DNA of 64,000 bases from Pseudomonas sp. WS 5079 (lineage in GTDB: Bacteria; Pseudomonadota; Gammaproteobacteria; Pseudomonadales; Pseudomonadaceae). The notes beneath the pieces are model-generated. The model did no database searches, was not told the origin of the DNA, and saw nothing but the letters and a program-made list of their open reading frames with translations. The translations under genes were made by a program, and so were the position numbers. Shown here piece after piece: positions 25,036 to 32,799 of this stretch (the first letter of the stretch is position 1; every line of letters begins with the position of its first letter). The DNA lies in NCBI RefSeq assembly GCF_012985465.1, contig NZ_JAAQWN010000001.1:682001-746000 (forward strand), given 5' to 3'.

Positions 25036-26205
25036 TCAGACCATTGTCGGGTCCGGCTCCAGGCCCATCAGTTCACGCCCCAGGATCTGTGCGCAAACGT
25101 CGTAGTCGGTATAGGCATGCGCCCCGGTGAGATGAGCGTCGCGGAACAACCGTTGCAACTCGTTGGATTCAAACCAGGCGCCACCGCCTGCCGCCTCCAT
25201 CAACCGGTCCACCGCCTGGATGCACATTTTGGTGGCGTAGCCCTGGTTGGTCCGCCAGAACGCCAGGGTGCCGCGACTCGGGTACTCGTGGCGTTCGCTG
25301 TGCTCGGCGATCTCCTCCCAGCTCTTTTCCAGCAACGCCCGGGCAGCGGCCACCTGGTGGGTAGACTCGGCCAGGCGCATCAGTGCAGGGGTCGCTGCGC
25401 CGACCGCCGCACCCGTGTAGGCACGCACACGGTTTTTGGTTTTTTCGCGGAACACCTCGAGCATGCGCTCGGCGATCCCCAGGCTGACGGTAGAGAAGCC
25501 GCTGGCAAAATACGGACGGTACGGGGCGAAGAAAATCCTGCTGTCGGGGTACAGGCCAAAGCCGGCCGACTGGCCTTCCATCATGTCCCTGGCCTTCTGG
25601 ATACGGTGCTCGGGGACGAAGGCCTGGTCGACGATCAAGGTCTTGCTGCCGCTGCCACGCATGCCCACGGCAAACCAGTCGTCACGAATCGTGTAGTCAC
25701 TGCGCGGCAGCACGGCGAAGCAATAATCCTGGGTGCCTTGGGCATTTTTGCGACGAAAGCCCATGATCGCCCACTCGGCATGGTCACACCCCGAACTCCA
25801 GCCCATCTCGCCGCTGAAGGTCACGCCACCTTGCACTTCTTCGGTACGACCGAACGGCGCGATACTGCTGCTGGCGGTTGCGTCGGGGTCTGTGCCCCAG
25901 ACCTCGTCCTGCAACTTTGCCGCAAACATTGCCATCTGATGGCTGTGAGTACACAGCAGGCTCATCGCCCACGCGGTGCTCGCGCAAGCGCCGGCCAACA
26001 GCGCGATGCACTGGGCAAACTGCGGCAGTGAAATTTCCATGCCACCGTATTTTTTTGGCAAAAACGCGCGATGCATGCCGATCCCCTTGAGCAACGCGAT
26101 GTTCTCGGCAGGCACGCTCCGATCATGCTCGGCGGTGAAGGCATTGGCAGCAATGGTGGGCAAGACCGACTTGAGGTCTTCCAGCAGAGGATTTGGCTTT
26201 TTCAT
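25036..26205 (-). CDS. p-Hydroxyphenylacetate 3-hydroxylase oxygenase component (C2-like)
   Basis: A 389-residue flavin-dependent monooxygenase of the acyl-CoA-dehydrogenase fold (group D), which uses reduced flavin and O2 to ortho-hydroxylate phenols. Seen are GIGMHRAFLPKKYGGMEISL near the N-terminus, ACASTAWAMSLLCTHSHQMA, FSGEMGWSSGCDHAEWAIMG (flavin binding), and MEAAGGGAWFESNELQRLFRD near the end. The adjacent C1-type reductase with MarR domain makes the C1/C2 assignment strong. The start at 26205 (MKKPNPLLEDL) follows AGAGAG. It is the first gene of the two-gene minus-strand operon. In catabolism the product would be homoprotocatechuate, but no ring-cleavage genes are visible here. Confidence 0.87.
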   Translation of the reverse strand: MKKPNPLLEDLKSVLPTIAANAFTAEHDRSVPAENIALLKGIGMHRAFLPKKYGGMEISLPQFAQCIALLAGACASTAWAMSLLCTHSHQMAMFAAKLQDEVWGTDPDATASSSIAPFGRTEEVQGGVTFSGEMGWSSGCDHAEWAIMGFRRKNAQGTQDYCFAVLPRSDYTIRDDWFAVGMRGSGSKTLIVDQAFVPEHRIQKARDMMEGQSAGFGLYPDSRIFFAPYRPYFASGFSTVSLGIAERMLEVFREKTKNRVRAYTGAAVGAATPALMRLAESTHQVAAARALLEKSWEEIAEHSERHEYPSRGTLAFWRTNQGYATKMCIQAVDRLMEAAGGGAWFESNELQRLFRDAHLTGAHAYTDYDVCAQILGRELMGLEPDPTMV

Positions 26206-26486
26206 GGGTGCTCTCTTTATTATTGGATATCCCCATTCCTGGCCAGCCTGCACCCCGCTCACGGGACAGGAGGCTTAAAACAACCGGGAACGTTCGTAAC
26301 GACGCGACCAGTATGTGGCGCTTGGTCGCAGCGCAAAATGCACGTTCCGGATGGAAGATTGTACTTTTCATGGCCGTCATGAAAGGTCACTGGATAAGCA
26401 GACACCTGTGAAATATGACAGTAGACGTTTAAGGCACACCAGCCTTAGCTTGGCATCGACAGTTACTTAAAAGATTGGGTGCTGAG

Positions 26487-27032
26487 ATGAACCACAAACA
26501 ACTTTATGAATTCAGAGATATGGACGGTGCTGGCAACCCTGAAGTTGTAATGTCTCGCTATGACGAAGGCAATTATAACTTGGATGCCCCCAATGCCCGC
26601 GTAGTGATCTATTCGAGTAATGACAACTGGCAGTACGACGCGGTTGGCGGGACCAATGATGCAGATGGCGACGGAAAACATGACGACGAGGATAGAAGCT
26701 ATTACATAAATGCCGCCAACTTTGTAACGCAGATGGTCACATTGAGCCCATTCCATGAGGGCAAGCGACTGTTTGACCGTATCTTGATTGCCTTTGATGG
26801 CAGCAATGTAAAAGATGTCAACATCATGCACTTTAATAAAGGCAACCGAGACCTTACCCGGCCTGACTTTACCGTGACCGCGGCAAATCCAGATCAATAT
26901 TGGAGTTACCGCAGCATTATCGCCACAAGTCGAAAAGATGCCGACGGCGATGGAGATATCGATCTGGACGATGATCTGATTTACCGCCGGCTAGCGACAT
27001 CCTTCGCGTCAATGCGAAATTTGAAACCGTAG
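26487..27032 (+). CDS. Orphan acidic protein with EF-hand/dockerin-like calcium loops
   Basis: A 181-residue, Asp/Asn-rich protein that I do not recognise as a family. It has two DxDGDGxxDxxD loops, DADGDGKHDDED at about residues 59-70 and DADGDGDIDLDDD near residue 155. They match the calcium-binding loops of EF-hands and dockerin or thrombospondin type 3 repeats. Between them are beta-like stretches (ARVVIYSSNDNWQYDAVGG, LFDRILIAFDGSN). No signal peptide or membrane segment is seen. The gene is more AT-rich than its neighbours and stands alone between the hydroxylase operon and a REP pair, suggesting acquisition. The ATG at 26487 lacks a strong ribosome site; TTG at 26475 is an alternative. 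Confidence 0.7.
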   Translation: MNHKQLYEFRDMDGAGNPEVVMSRYDEGNYNLDAPNARVVIYSSNDNWQYDAVGGTNDADGDGKHDDEDRSYYINAANFVTQMVTLSPFHEGKRLFDRILIAFDGSNVKDVNIMHFNKGNRDLTRPDFTVTAANPDQYWSYRSIIATSRKDADGDGDIDLDDDLIYRRLATSFASMRNLKP

Positions 27033-27036
27033 TTAT

Positions 27037-27135
27037 TGTAGGAGCTGGCTTGCCGGCGAAAAAAACCAGGCACCGCATTCATCCTGGTGCCCAGTGATAT
27101 CGTTGACGACCATCGCCGGCAAGCCAGCTCCTACA
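27037..27135. repeat. Nested inverted REP pair (BIME)
   Basis: TGTAGGAGCTGGCTTGCCGG at 27037 is mirrored by CCGGCAAGCCAGCTCCTACA ending at 27135, with a second inverted pair ACCAGG (27065) / CCTGGT (27083) inside. The near-perfect outer arms can fold the whole 99 bases. It separates the convergent EF-hand-like and xenA genes and probably acts as a two-way terminator. Confidence 0.85.
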
Positions 27136-27137
27136 GC

Positions 27138-28229
27138 TTAGCGATAGCGCTCAAGCCAATGCGCGTAAGGCGCCGGCAGGGTCCAGGAGGCCTTGTCCAC
27201 CCCCAATTCCTTGGCGGCAAAGTACGCCCAGTGTGGGTCGGCCAGGTGTGCACGGCCCACGGAGACCAGGTCCAGATGACCAGCCTGTAGCGCTCCTTCG
27301 GCCAACTGCGGCGTACCAAAACCCCACGCCGAGGTGACCGGCAGATCGGCTTCGCGGCGCACGCGCTCGGCGATTGGGCCCATGAACGCCGGGCCCCAGG
27401 GGATATTGGTGTCGGGGATGGTGAAGCCAACGCTGACGCTCAACAGATCCAGGCCGCCATCTTTGAAACGACGGGCCAATTGAATGGATTCTTCCAGGGT
27501 CTGTTCGTCGCGCCCGTCATATTCGATAACCCCGAAACGCGCGGTCAACGGCAGGTTTTCCGGCCAGACTGCACGCACGGCCGCCAGGGTTTCCAGCATG
27601 AAGCGGCTGCGGTTGTCGAGGCTGCCGCCGTAGGCATCGGTGCGCTGGTTGGAGTGCTCGGAAAAGAAGCTCTGGCCCAGGTAACCGTGGGCGAAATGCA
27701 GTTCGATCCACTCAAAGCCAGCGTCACGGGCACGGCGTGCGGCATCGACGAAGTCTTGCTGTACCCGGGCGATGTCTTCCAGGGTCATGGCCTGGGGGAC
27801 TTTCGGCAGGTTGGCACCAAACGCGATGGCCGAAGGTGCCAGGGTTTGCCAGCCACGGGCGTCGTCTGCGGGGATATGGTCGTCACCTTCCCATGGGCGG
27901 TTGGCGCTGGCCTTGCGCCCGGCGTGGGCGATCTGGATACCGGGCACCGAGCCTGCCGCCTTGATCGCTTGCACCATGGGCACAAAGGCTTGGGCATGGG
28001 CATCGCTCCAGATCCCCGCGCAACCTGGAGTGATCCGACCTTCAGGGGCCACGGCGGTCGCCTCGACCACCACCAGGCCAGCGCCGCCCCGGGCCAAACC
28101 GGCAAGGTGGACGTGATGCCAGTCGTTGACCAGGCCGTCTTCGGCCATGTATTGGCACATTGGCGGAATGGCGATGCGATTGCGCAACGTAACGTCTTTG
28201 AGCGTGAAGGGTTCGAATAATGCAGACAT
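27138..28229 (-). CDS. xenA: Xenobiotic reductase XenA (Old Yellow Enzyme family)
   Basis: A 363-residue FMN ene-reductase, the same length as P. putida XenA and very close to it as I recall it. It reduces activated C=C bonds (2-cyclohexenone, coumarins) and nitrate esters such as nitroglycerin with NADPH. The flavin-tuning Cys25 lies in IPPMCQYMAEDG. The substrate-binding His pair is in LHFAHGYLGQSFFSEHSN, and the active-site Trp is in TSAWGFGTP. The start at 28229 (MSALFEPFTLKDV) has AGGAG upstream; an open frame to 28619 runs across the divergent regulator and is false. Divergent from an ArsR-type gene with a palindromic operator between them. Confidence 0.96.
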   Translation of the reverse strand: MSALFEPFTLKDVTLRNRIAIPPMCQYMAEDGLVNDWHHVHLAGLARGGAGLVVVEATAVAPEGRITPGCAGIWSDAHAQAFVPMVQAIKAAGSVPGIQIAHAGRKASANRPWEGDDHIPADDARGWQTLAPSAIAFGANLPKVPQAMTLEDIARVQQDFVDAARRARDAGFEWIELHFAHGYLGQSFFSEHSNQRTDAYGGSLDNRSRFMLETLAAVRAVWPENLPLTARFGVIEYDGRDEQTLEESIQLARRFKDGGLDLLSVSVGFTIPDTNIPWGPAFMGPIAERVRREADLPVTSAWGFGTPQLAEGALQAGHLDLVSVGRAHLADPHWAYFAAKELGVDKASWTLPAPYAHWLERYR

Positions 28230-28264
28230 GAAAAACTCCTGAAACGAGAGTAACGTTTGATTCG

Positions 28265-28288
28265 ATAGTTCGATCTTAATCGAACTAT
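28265..28288. promoter_or_regulatory. Perfect inverted repeat, probable ArsR operator for xenA
   Basis: ATAGTTCGAT - CTTA - ATCGAACTAT is a perfect 10-base inverted repeat with a 4-base spacer, centred in the 93-base gap between divergent xenA and the ArsR-family gene. Size and spacing are as expected for an ArsR/SmtB dimer site, so binding would control both genes. Confidence 0.85.
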
Positions 28289-28322
28289 GGTAATCAATGC
28301 CAGCCCTGTTATCATTCGCTTC

Positions 28323-28622
28323 ATGCGAGCCTTTAAACACCCCTCCCCCGAAGACCTGACCCTTGAACGCCTGCTCTACGCGCTGAGTGACCCTGTGCGC
28401 CTGGACATCGTGCGCTGCCTGGCCGGGGTGGAAGAAGCCAGTTGCGGCGAGCTGGACGGCGGGCGGCCGAAGTCCAGCATGTCTCACCACTTCCGGGTTT
28501 TGCGTGACGCCGGGCTGGTGCATACGCGCAGCGTGGGCACCACCCATATGAACTCGTTGCGGGCCGATGTGTTGGCTGAGCGATTTCCAGGGTTGCTTGA
28601 GAGCATCCTCTCCCAACAATAA
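28323..28622 (+). CDS. ArsR family transcriptional regulator
   Basis: A 99-residue winged-helix regulator. The core LLYALSDPVRLDIVRCLAG, then SCGELDGGRPKSSMSHHFRV and LRDAGLVHTRSVGTTHMNSL are the ArsR helices and wing. The CxCxxD-like metal site of arsenic or cadmium sensors is absent, leaving one Cys in the helix before recognition and one in RCLAG, so it more likely senses an electrophile or organic ligand than a metal (inference). I chose the ATG at 28323; an earlier one at 28287 sits inside the operator. Divergent from xenA, which it probably represses. Confidence 0.9.
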   Translation: MRAFKHPSPEDLTLERLLYALSDPVRLDIVRCLAGVEEASCGELDGGRPKSSMSHHFRVLRDAGLVHTRSVGTTHMNSLRADVLAERFPGLLESILSQQ

Positions 28623-28632
28623 GGCCCCGGTT

Positions 28633-29478
28633 TCAGTAGAAATACGCCAGGCGAAACTGCAGCGAATTATCGATCTTCACCCCTTCGCGCACCGATGTGT
28701 CATGCATCAATTGCCCTAATACCTGTACTTGCTTGCCCAACATCGTGGCCACGGTAAAGCCCAGCGTGCCATTGCTGCGGCTGGTGGCCAGGGTTTGATG
28801 GTCCAGCGTCTCGCGTGCGCCCCAATTGTGGCGATAGGACACAGCCGCATATGTCTCGGGGGTGAAGTTGTAGCGCAGGTGGTTGTGCAGTTGCAGCAGC
28901 GGGTCCTTCTTGGCATCGGTGGCGCGCTGCTCGCCGTAGAACTCGGTCTCGGCAATCACATCCCAGGTGATTTTGTCGGTCAGCCCCTTGATGTAGCCCA
29001 CCTGGAAATCCAGGGCCCAACGGTTGCTGCTCAGGGCAAATCCCTGGTTCTTGTCGCTGCCCGTGGGCGCGGTGACAAACGCCGACCAACCCAGGTGTTC
29101 GTTATTGGCCAGGTCCGCGATGGTCCACACCGTGCCGCCAAACGTGATGTCGCCCAACCCCGAGTTCTTGCTGTCGCTGGCGCCGATCTTCTGGTAGCCG
29201 AAGGGAATGACGATCTGCGGGTCCCAGGTCAGGCCGGTGTTGAAGAACTCGGTGAAGTGGATCAGGCGCAACACGCCCACGGTCATGTCCAGGTCAAGGT
29301 TGTCGGCGACTTTCTTGCCGCCGGAGTAAACCTTGTCACCCCGCGGGTTCTGCTGGTACAGCACCACCACATCGGTGCCTTGGGGCAAGGCCGTGTAGTC
29401 GCCGGGGTCCGGCTTGACGTCGGCGTGGGCCAAGGGAACCAGGCTCAAGAGCAGGGTCAGGATGCTAAGTGTTTTCAT
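28633..29478 (-). CDS. Outer-membrane beta-barrel protein, phenol-degradation MetA/SphA-like
   Basis: A 281-residue exported protein with a Sec signal peptide (MKTLSILTLLLSLVPLAHA, cleavage before DVKPD). The rest is alternating hydrophobic/polar beta-strands ending in the outer-membrane signature LQFRLAYFY with a C-terminal aromatic. Segments such as NSGLGDITFGGTVW and GWSAFVTAPTGSDKN are typical of the MetA-pathway-of-phenol-degradation family of putative uptake barrels. The start at 29478 was chosen for the signal peptide. It is 86 bases downstream of the quinohemoprotein dehydrogenase on the same strand and probably helps its substrate enter. Confidence 0.85.
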   Translation of the reverse strand: MKTLSILTLLLSLVPLAHADVKPDPGDYTALPQGTDVVVLYQQNPRGDKVYSGGKKVADNLDLDMTVGVLRLIHFTEFFNTGLTWDPQIVIPFGYQKIGASDSKNSGLGDITFGGTVWTIADLANNEHLGWSAFVTAPTGSDKNQGFALSSNRWALDFQVGYIKGLTDKITWDVIAETEFYGEQRATDAKKDPLLQLHNHLRYNFTPETYAAVSYRHNWGARETLDHQTLATSRSNGTLGFTVATMLGKQVQVLGQLMHDTSVREGVKIDNSLQFRLAYFY

Positions 29479-29564
29479 GGCAAGTACCGTTATTGTTATT
29501 GGAGGCAACACTCGGCCATGGCGCCGCCCAAAGGCGTCGCCTGGCACACATGAGATAAACGGGA

Positions 29565-31664
29565 TCAGTGAGCGGCGCTGAGATCGGCCTGCAGATCCTG
29601 GGTACGCTTGACCAGGTATTGGCGCAGCAACTCCATGTCTTCGCGCTGCAAAATGTCGGAGAAGTTCGGCATGCCTTTATTGATCAACGCGCCGCTGACA
29701 AAGGCTGGAAATGCCGCATGCTTGTTGTCATCCAGGTAGCGCAGGTCTGGCACCACCCCGCCGCTGATCGCGTTCAGGCCATGGCAGCCGGCGCACAGCC
29801 CGTTGAACATGTCACGGGCCTGGGCCAGTTGCGCCGGTGTCGCCGTGAGTACCTGGCGGGTAGTCGGCAGTACTGGCGCGGCCTTGGGCGGTGGCAGCTG
29901 GCCTGTGGCACCCAGTTTGAAGGCAATCACCCGCGACTCGGCCCGCACTTTGCCCTTGTTGGTCAGCGGACCGGTCAACAGCGGCAGGATCCCGCCCCAA
30001 CCCACGGAAAACGCCACGTACTGCTCGCCATTGACCGTATAGGTAACCGGCCCCGCCATCACGCCGGAGTTGGCCCGGTGCTCCCACAGTGGATTGCCGG
30101 TATCGGCGCGGTAGGCCACCACCCGCCCATCGGCCGTGCCCTGGAACACCAGGTTGCCAGCCGTGGCGAGGGTGCCGCCGTTGCCGGCGCTGACGTAGGG
30201 TTGCTTCCAGGCAGCTTCTTGCTTGACCGGATCCCAGGCGATCAGCTCACCGCTCCAGGCATCACGGATCTGGTTGAGGGCTTTCGGGTCTTCCGGCAGG
30301 TCCGGCACATCCAGGCCAAAGTTGACCACCGATTTATTCGGCAAGAACTGCGGGGCCTTGGCCGCCTTCAATTCGGCCAGGGTGTACTGCGCCGGAATGT
30401 ACACGTAGCCGGTCTTCGGACTGTAGGACATGGGGTGCCAATTGTGCCCGCCGAGGAAACTCGGCTGCACCACCTTCGGCTCCTTGGAATAGTCCGCTGC
30501 GCCGGTAAGGATCGGCCGCCCGGTTTGCAGGTCGATGCCACTGGCCCAATTCACGGGCACGAAGTTCTTCGCCGACAGCAGTTTGCCGTTGGTGCGATCC
30601 AGGACATAGAAGAAGCCGTTTTTCGGCGCCTGCATGATCACCTTGCGCACGCTGCCCTCAATCTGGATATCGGCGAGGATCATGTGCTGGGTCGCGGTAA
30701 AGTCCCACTGGTCCTGCGGGGTGACCTGATAGTGCCAGACGTACTCGCCGGTATCCGGGCGCAGCGCCAGGATCGACGACACATACAGGTTGTCGCCCTT
30801 GCCATTGCTGCGAAACCGATAGTTCCACGGCGAGCCATTGCCAGTCCCCACGTAGAGCAGGTCCAGTTGCGGGTCGTAGGCCATCGAGTCCCAGACTGTG
30901 CCACCACCGCCCCACTTGACCCAACCGTCGCCATCCCAGGTGCTCATGGCCTTGGCCATCGCCGCATTTTCTGCTGGCAGCTTGGGGTCGCCCGGCACAG
31001 TGTAGAAGCGCCACACTTGCTTGCCGGTATCGGCGTCGTAGGCGGTGACGTAGCCGCGCACACCGAATTCGGCGCCGCCGTTGCCGATCAATACCTTGCC
31101 CTTGACGATGCGCGGCGCGCCGGTGATGGAGTAGCTTTTGCTGCGATCGATGATGGTGTCGACGCTCCACACCGGCTGGCCAGTGCCCGCATCCAGCGCA
31201 ATCAGGCGCCCATCGAAACTGCCCACATAGACCTTGCCCTGCCACACTGCCACGCCGCGATTGACCGGGCCGCAGCAGCCTTGGCTGAGGTTTTCGGCGG
31301 GTACTTTCGGATCGTATTTCCACAGCAACTCGCCGGTGGCGGCATTGATCGCATAAACGATGCTGAAGGCCCCAGTGGTGTACATCACCCCGTCGACCAC
31401 CAGCGGCGTGGCCTCGGTGCCGCTGTCGATATCCAGCTTGGTGGTCCAGGCCATGCCCAACTGCCCGACATTACCGGCATTCACGCGGTCCAACGGGCTG
31501 TAGCGTTGCTCATCGTAGGTGCGGCCGTGGCTCATCCAGTTACCAGGCTCACGGTCGGCGGCGATGATGCGCGGCCCATCGACCTGGGCCGGGCCGGCCA
31601 GGGCCAGGGTGGCGAACGCGGTCGCCAGCAAAGGCATGCCTAGGCGCAGGCTGCGTATTTTCAT
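29565..31664 (-). CDS. PQQ-dependent quinohemoprotein alcohol dehydrogenase (type II)
   Basis: A 699-residue periplasmic alcohol dehydrogenase with an eight-bladed PQQ propeller fused to a C-terminal cytochrome c. There is a signal peptide (MPLLATAFATLALAGPAQ). The vicinal disulfide Cys130-Cys131 lies in QGCCGPVNRG, tryptophan-docking repeats recur through the propeller (GKQVWRFYT, GEYVWHYQ), and the heme site CAGCH is about 80 residues from the end. Length and layout match soluble type II enzymes such as QedA and QbdA that oxidise primary alcohols and pass electrons to azurin or cytochrome. The promoter would lie in the gap before it; the AraC gene upstream on the same strand is a likely regulator. 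No pqq genes are in the window. Confidence 0.93.
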   Translation of the reverse strand: MKIRSLRLGMPLLATAFATLALAGPAQVDGPRIIAADREPGNWMSHGRTYDEQRYSPLDRVNAGNVGQLGMAWTTKLDIDSGTEATPLVVDGVMYTTGAFSIVYAINAATGELLWKYDPKVPAENLSQGCCGPVNRGVAVWQGKVYVGSFDGRLIALDAGTGQPVWSVDTIIDRSKSYSITGAPRIVKGKVLIGNGGAEFGVRGYVTAYDADTGKQVWRFYTVPGDPKLPAENAAMAKAMSTWDGDGWVKWGGGGTVWDSMAYDPQLDLLYVGTGNGSPWNYRFRSNGKGDNLYVSSILALRPDTGEYVWHYQVTPQDQWDFTATQHMILADIQIEGSVRKVIMQAPKNGFFYVLDRTNGKLLSAKNFVPVNWASGIDLQTGRPILTGAADYSKEPKVVQPSFLGGHNWHPMSYSPKTGYVYIPAQYTLAELKAAKAPQFLPNKSVVNFGLDVPDLPEDPKALNQIRDAWSGELIAWDPVKQEAAWKQPYVSAGNGGTLATAGNLVFQGTADGRVVAYRADTGNPLWEHRANSGVMAGPVTYTVNGEQYVAFSVGWGGILPLLTGPLTNKGKVRAESRVIAFKLGATGQLPPPKAAPVLPTTRQVLTATPAQLAQARDMFNGLCAGCHGLNAISGGVVPDLRYLDDNKHAAFPAFVSGALINKGMPNFSDILQREDMELLRQYLVKRTQDLQADLSAAH

Positions 31665-31777
31665 TGTTATTGTTCTCCAACATTAATCGGATCTGGCCAC
31701 TCTATTAGAGGGCCTGCCACGCCCGCCCACTTGACTGAGGCTGCCAAAGCCCTTGGCATTCCCTGCCAAGGCGCTGC

Positions 31778-32719
31778 CTATGCCGGCTGCTGGCGAAAGT
31801 CCCGGGGCGCATGTTGGAAATGCCGCTTGAACGCCCGACTGAAATGCGCGGCGTCGACAAACCCCCACTTGAAGGCGATCTGGGTGATGGATTCATGTCG
31901 CAAATCGCGGGCGCGCAGGTCCTGTGCCACCCGCTCCAGGCGGCGTTGCTGGATGTAGCGCGCAATACTTTCATGGCGCTGCTCGAACAACCGGTAAAGC
32001 TGGCGCACCGAGACATTCAGGTGCCGCGCCAGGTATTCGGGGCCAAGGTCGGTCTCTTGCAGGGAGGCTTCCACCAGGCGCGTGGCCAGGCCATAAATAT
32101 CGTTATGGCCCACACAGGCAAAGCCCGGCTGGCCCTCGGCGCGCTCGTCCAGGCCGGCAGCCGCCAGGCCGATCAAGGCCTGCTCTACGGCCGAGCCATC
32201 GTTCTCGCCGCCATAACCTTCACTCAGTTGCGCGTCCTCCAGGGAGCGCACCAGTGCACGAATCGTATGGGTGGCGACGCTATTTCGCGCCAGCTTGCCA
32301 AACAGCCGCTGCTGGCCGAATTGCCGGGCGACCTCGGCGCGCGACAGATGCACCGAGGTATTTTGCACCAGCCCCTGGGGCTCGATCTCGAAGGCCTGGG
32401 CCGAGTCCACCAGGGCGATATCGTCCGGCCCCAGATCGATTACCCGGTGCTGCTGGCGGATGCGCTGATGGCCGCTGCCCTGCAGGATCAGAAAACAGTG
32501 GCGGTCATCGTCCCCATCGCCGTGGGTGTGCTGGCGGCTGATCAGCCCGGCATTGGTGCGGATATGCGCCAACTCCAGGCCACACACGTCCTGGCCGTGG
32601 ACGCTGCCAATGAACAGACTGTGTCGATCTGAACGTGCGGTGCTGAAATTGCCGCATACCGCACGCAAGTCACGATTCCAGTTGGCGAACTCAACGCAAG
32701 GGTTCAACAAGGCAGGCAT
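31778..32719 (-). CDS. AraC family transcriptional regulator (FeaR-like)
   Basis: A 313-residue activator with an N-terminal cupin-like sensing domain (about residues 20-190, including HCFLILQGSGHQRIRQ and DLGPDDIALVDSAQ). The C-terminal AraC/XylS double helix-turn-helix spans about 210-313 (LARHLNVSVRQLYRLFEQ, and ITQIAFKWGFVDAAHFSRAF followed by KRHFQHAPRDFR). The N-terminal type is like FeaR/AraC_binding_2 regulators of alcohol and amine oxidation. The start at 32719 has GGGAGG just upstream. It lies 113 bases before the alcohol dehydrogenase gene on the same strand, so activation of the dehydrogenase/barrel operon is the obvious hypothesis. Confidence 0.92.
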   Translation of the reverse strand: MPALLNPCVEFANWNRDLRAVCGNFSTARSDRHSLFIGSVHGQDVCGLELAHIRTNAGLISRQHTHGDGDDDRHCFLILQGSGHQRIRQQHRVIDLGPDDIALVDSAQAFEIEPQGLVQNTSVHLSRAEVARQFGQQRLFGKLARNSVATHTIRALVRSLEDAQLSEGYGGENDGSAVEQALIGLAAAGLDERAEGQPGFACVGHNDIYGLATRLVEASLQETDLGPEYLARHLNVSVRQLYRLFEQRHESIARYIQQRRLERVAQDLRARDLRHESITQIAFKWGFVDAAHFSRAFKRHFQHAPRDFRQQPA

Positions 32720-32799
32720 ACCCCCTCCCACAGACCGTTTATAGTTATATTGTTAACATATTATCTATATGCGGTCAGTGCAAGCAGGGCAAGGGGCTG

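Noticed and set aside
29568..31643. Long + strand open frame (691 codons) opposite the quinohemoprotein dehydrogenase
   Set aside because: Antisense shadow of a GC-rich gene; the minus strand encodes a full PQQ/heme protein with signal peptide, and the + frame translation is His/Gly/Arg-rich without recognisable motifs.
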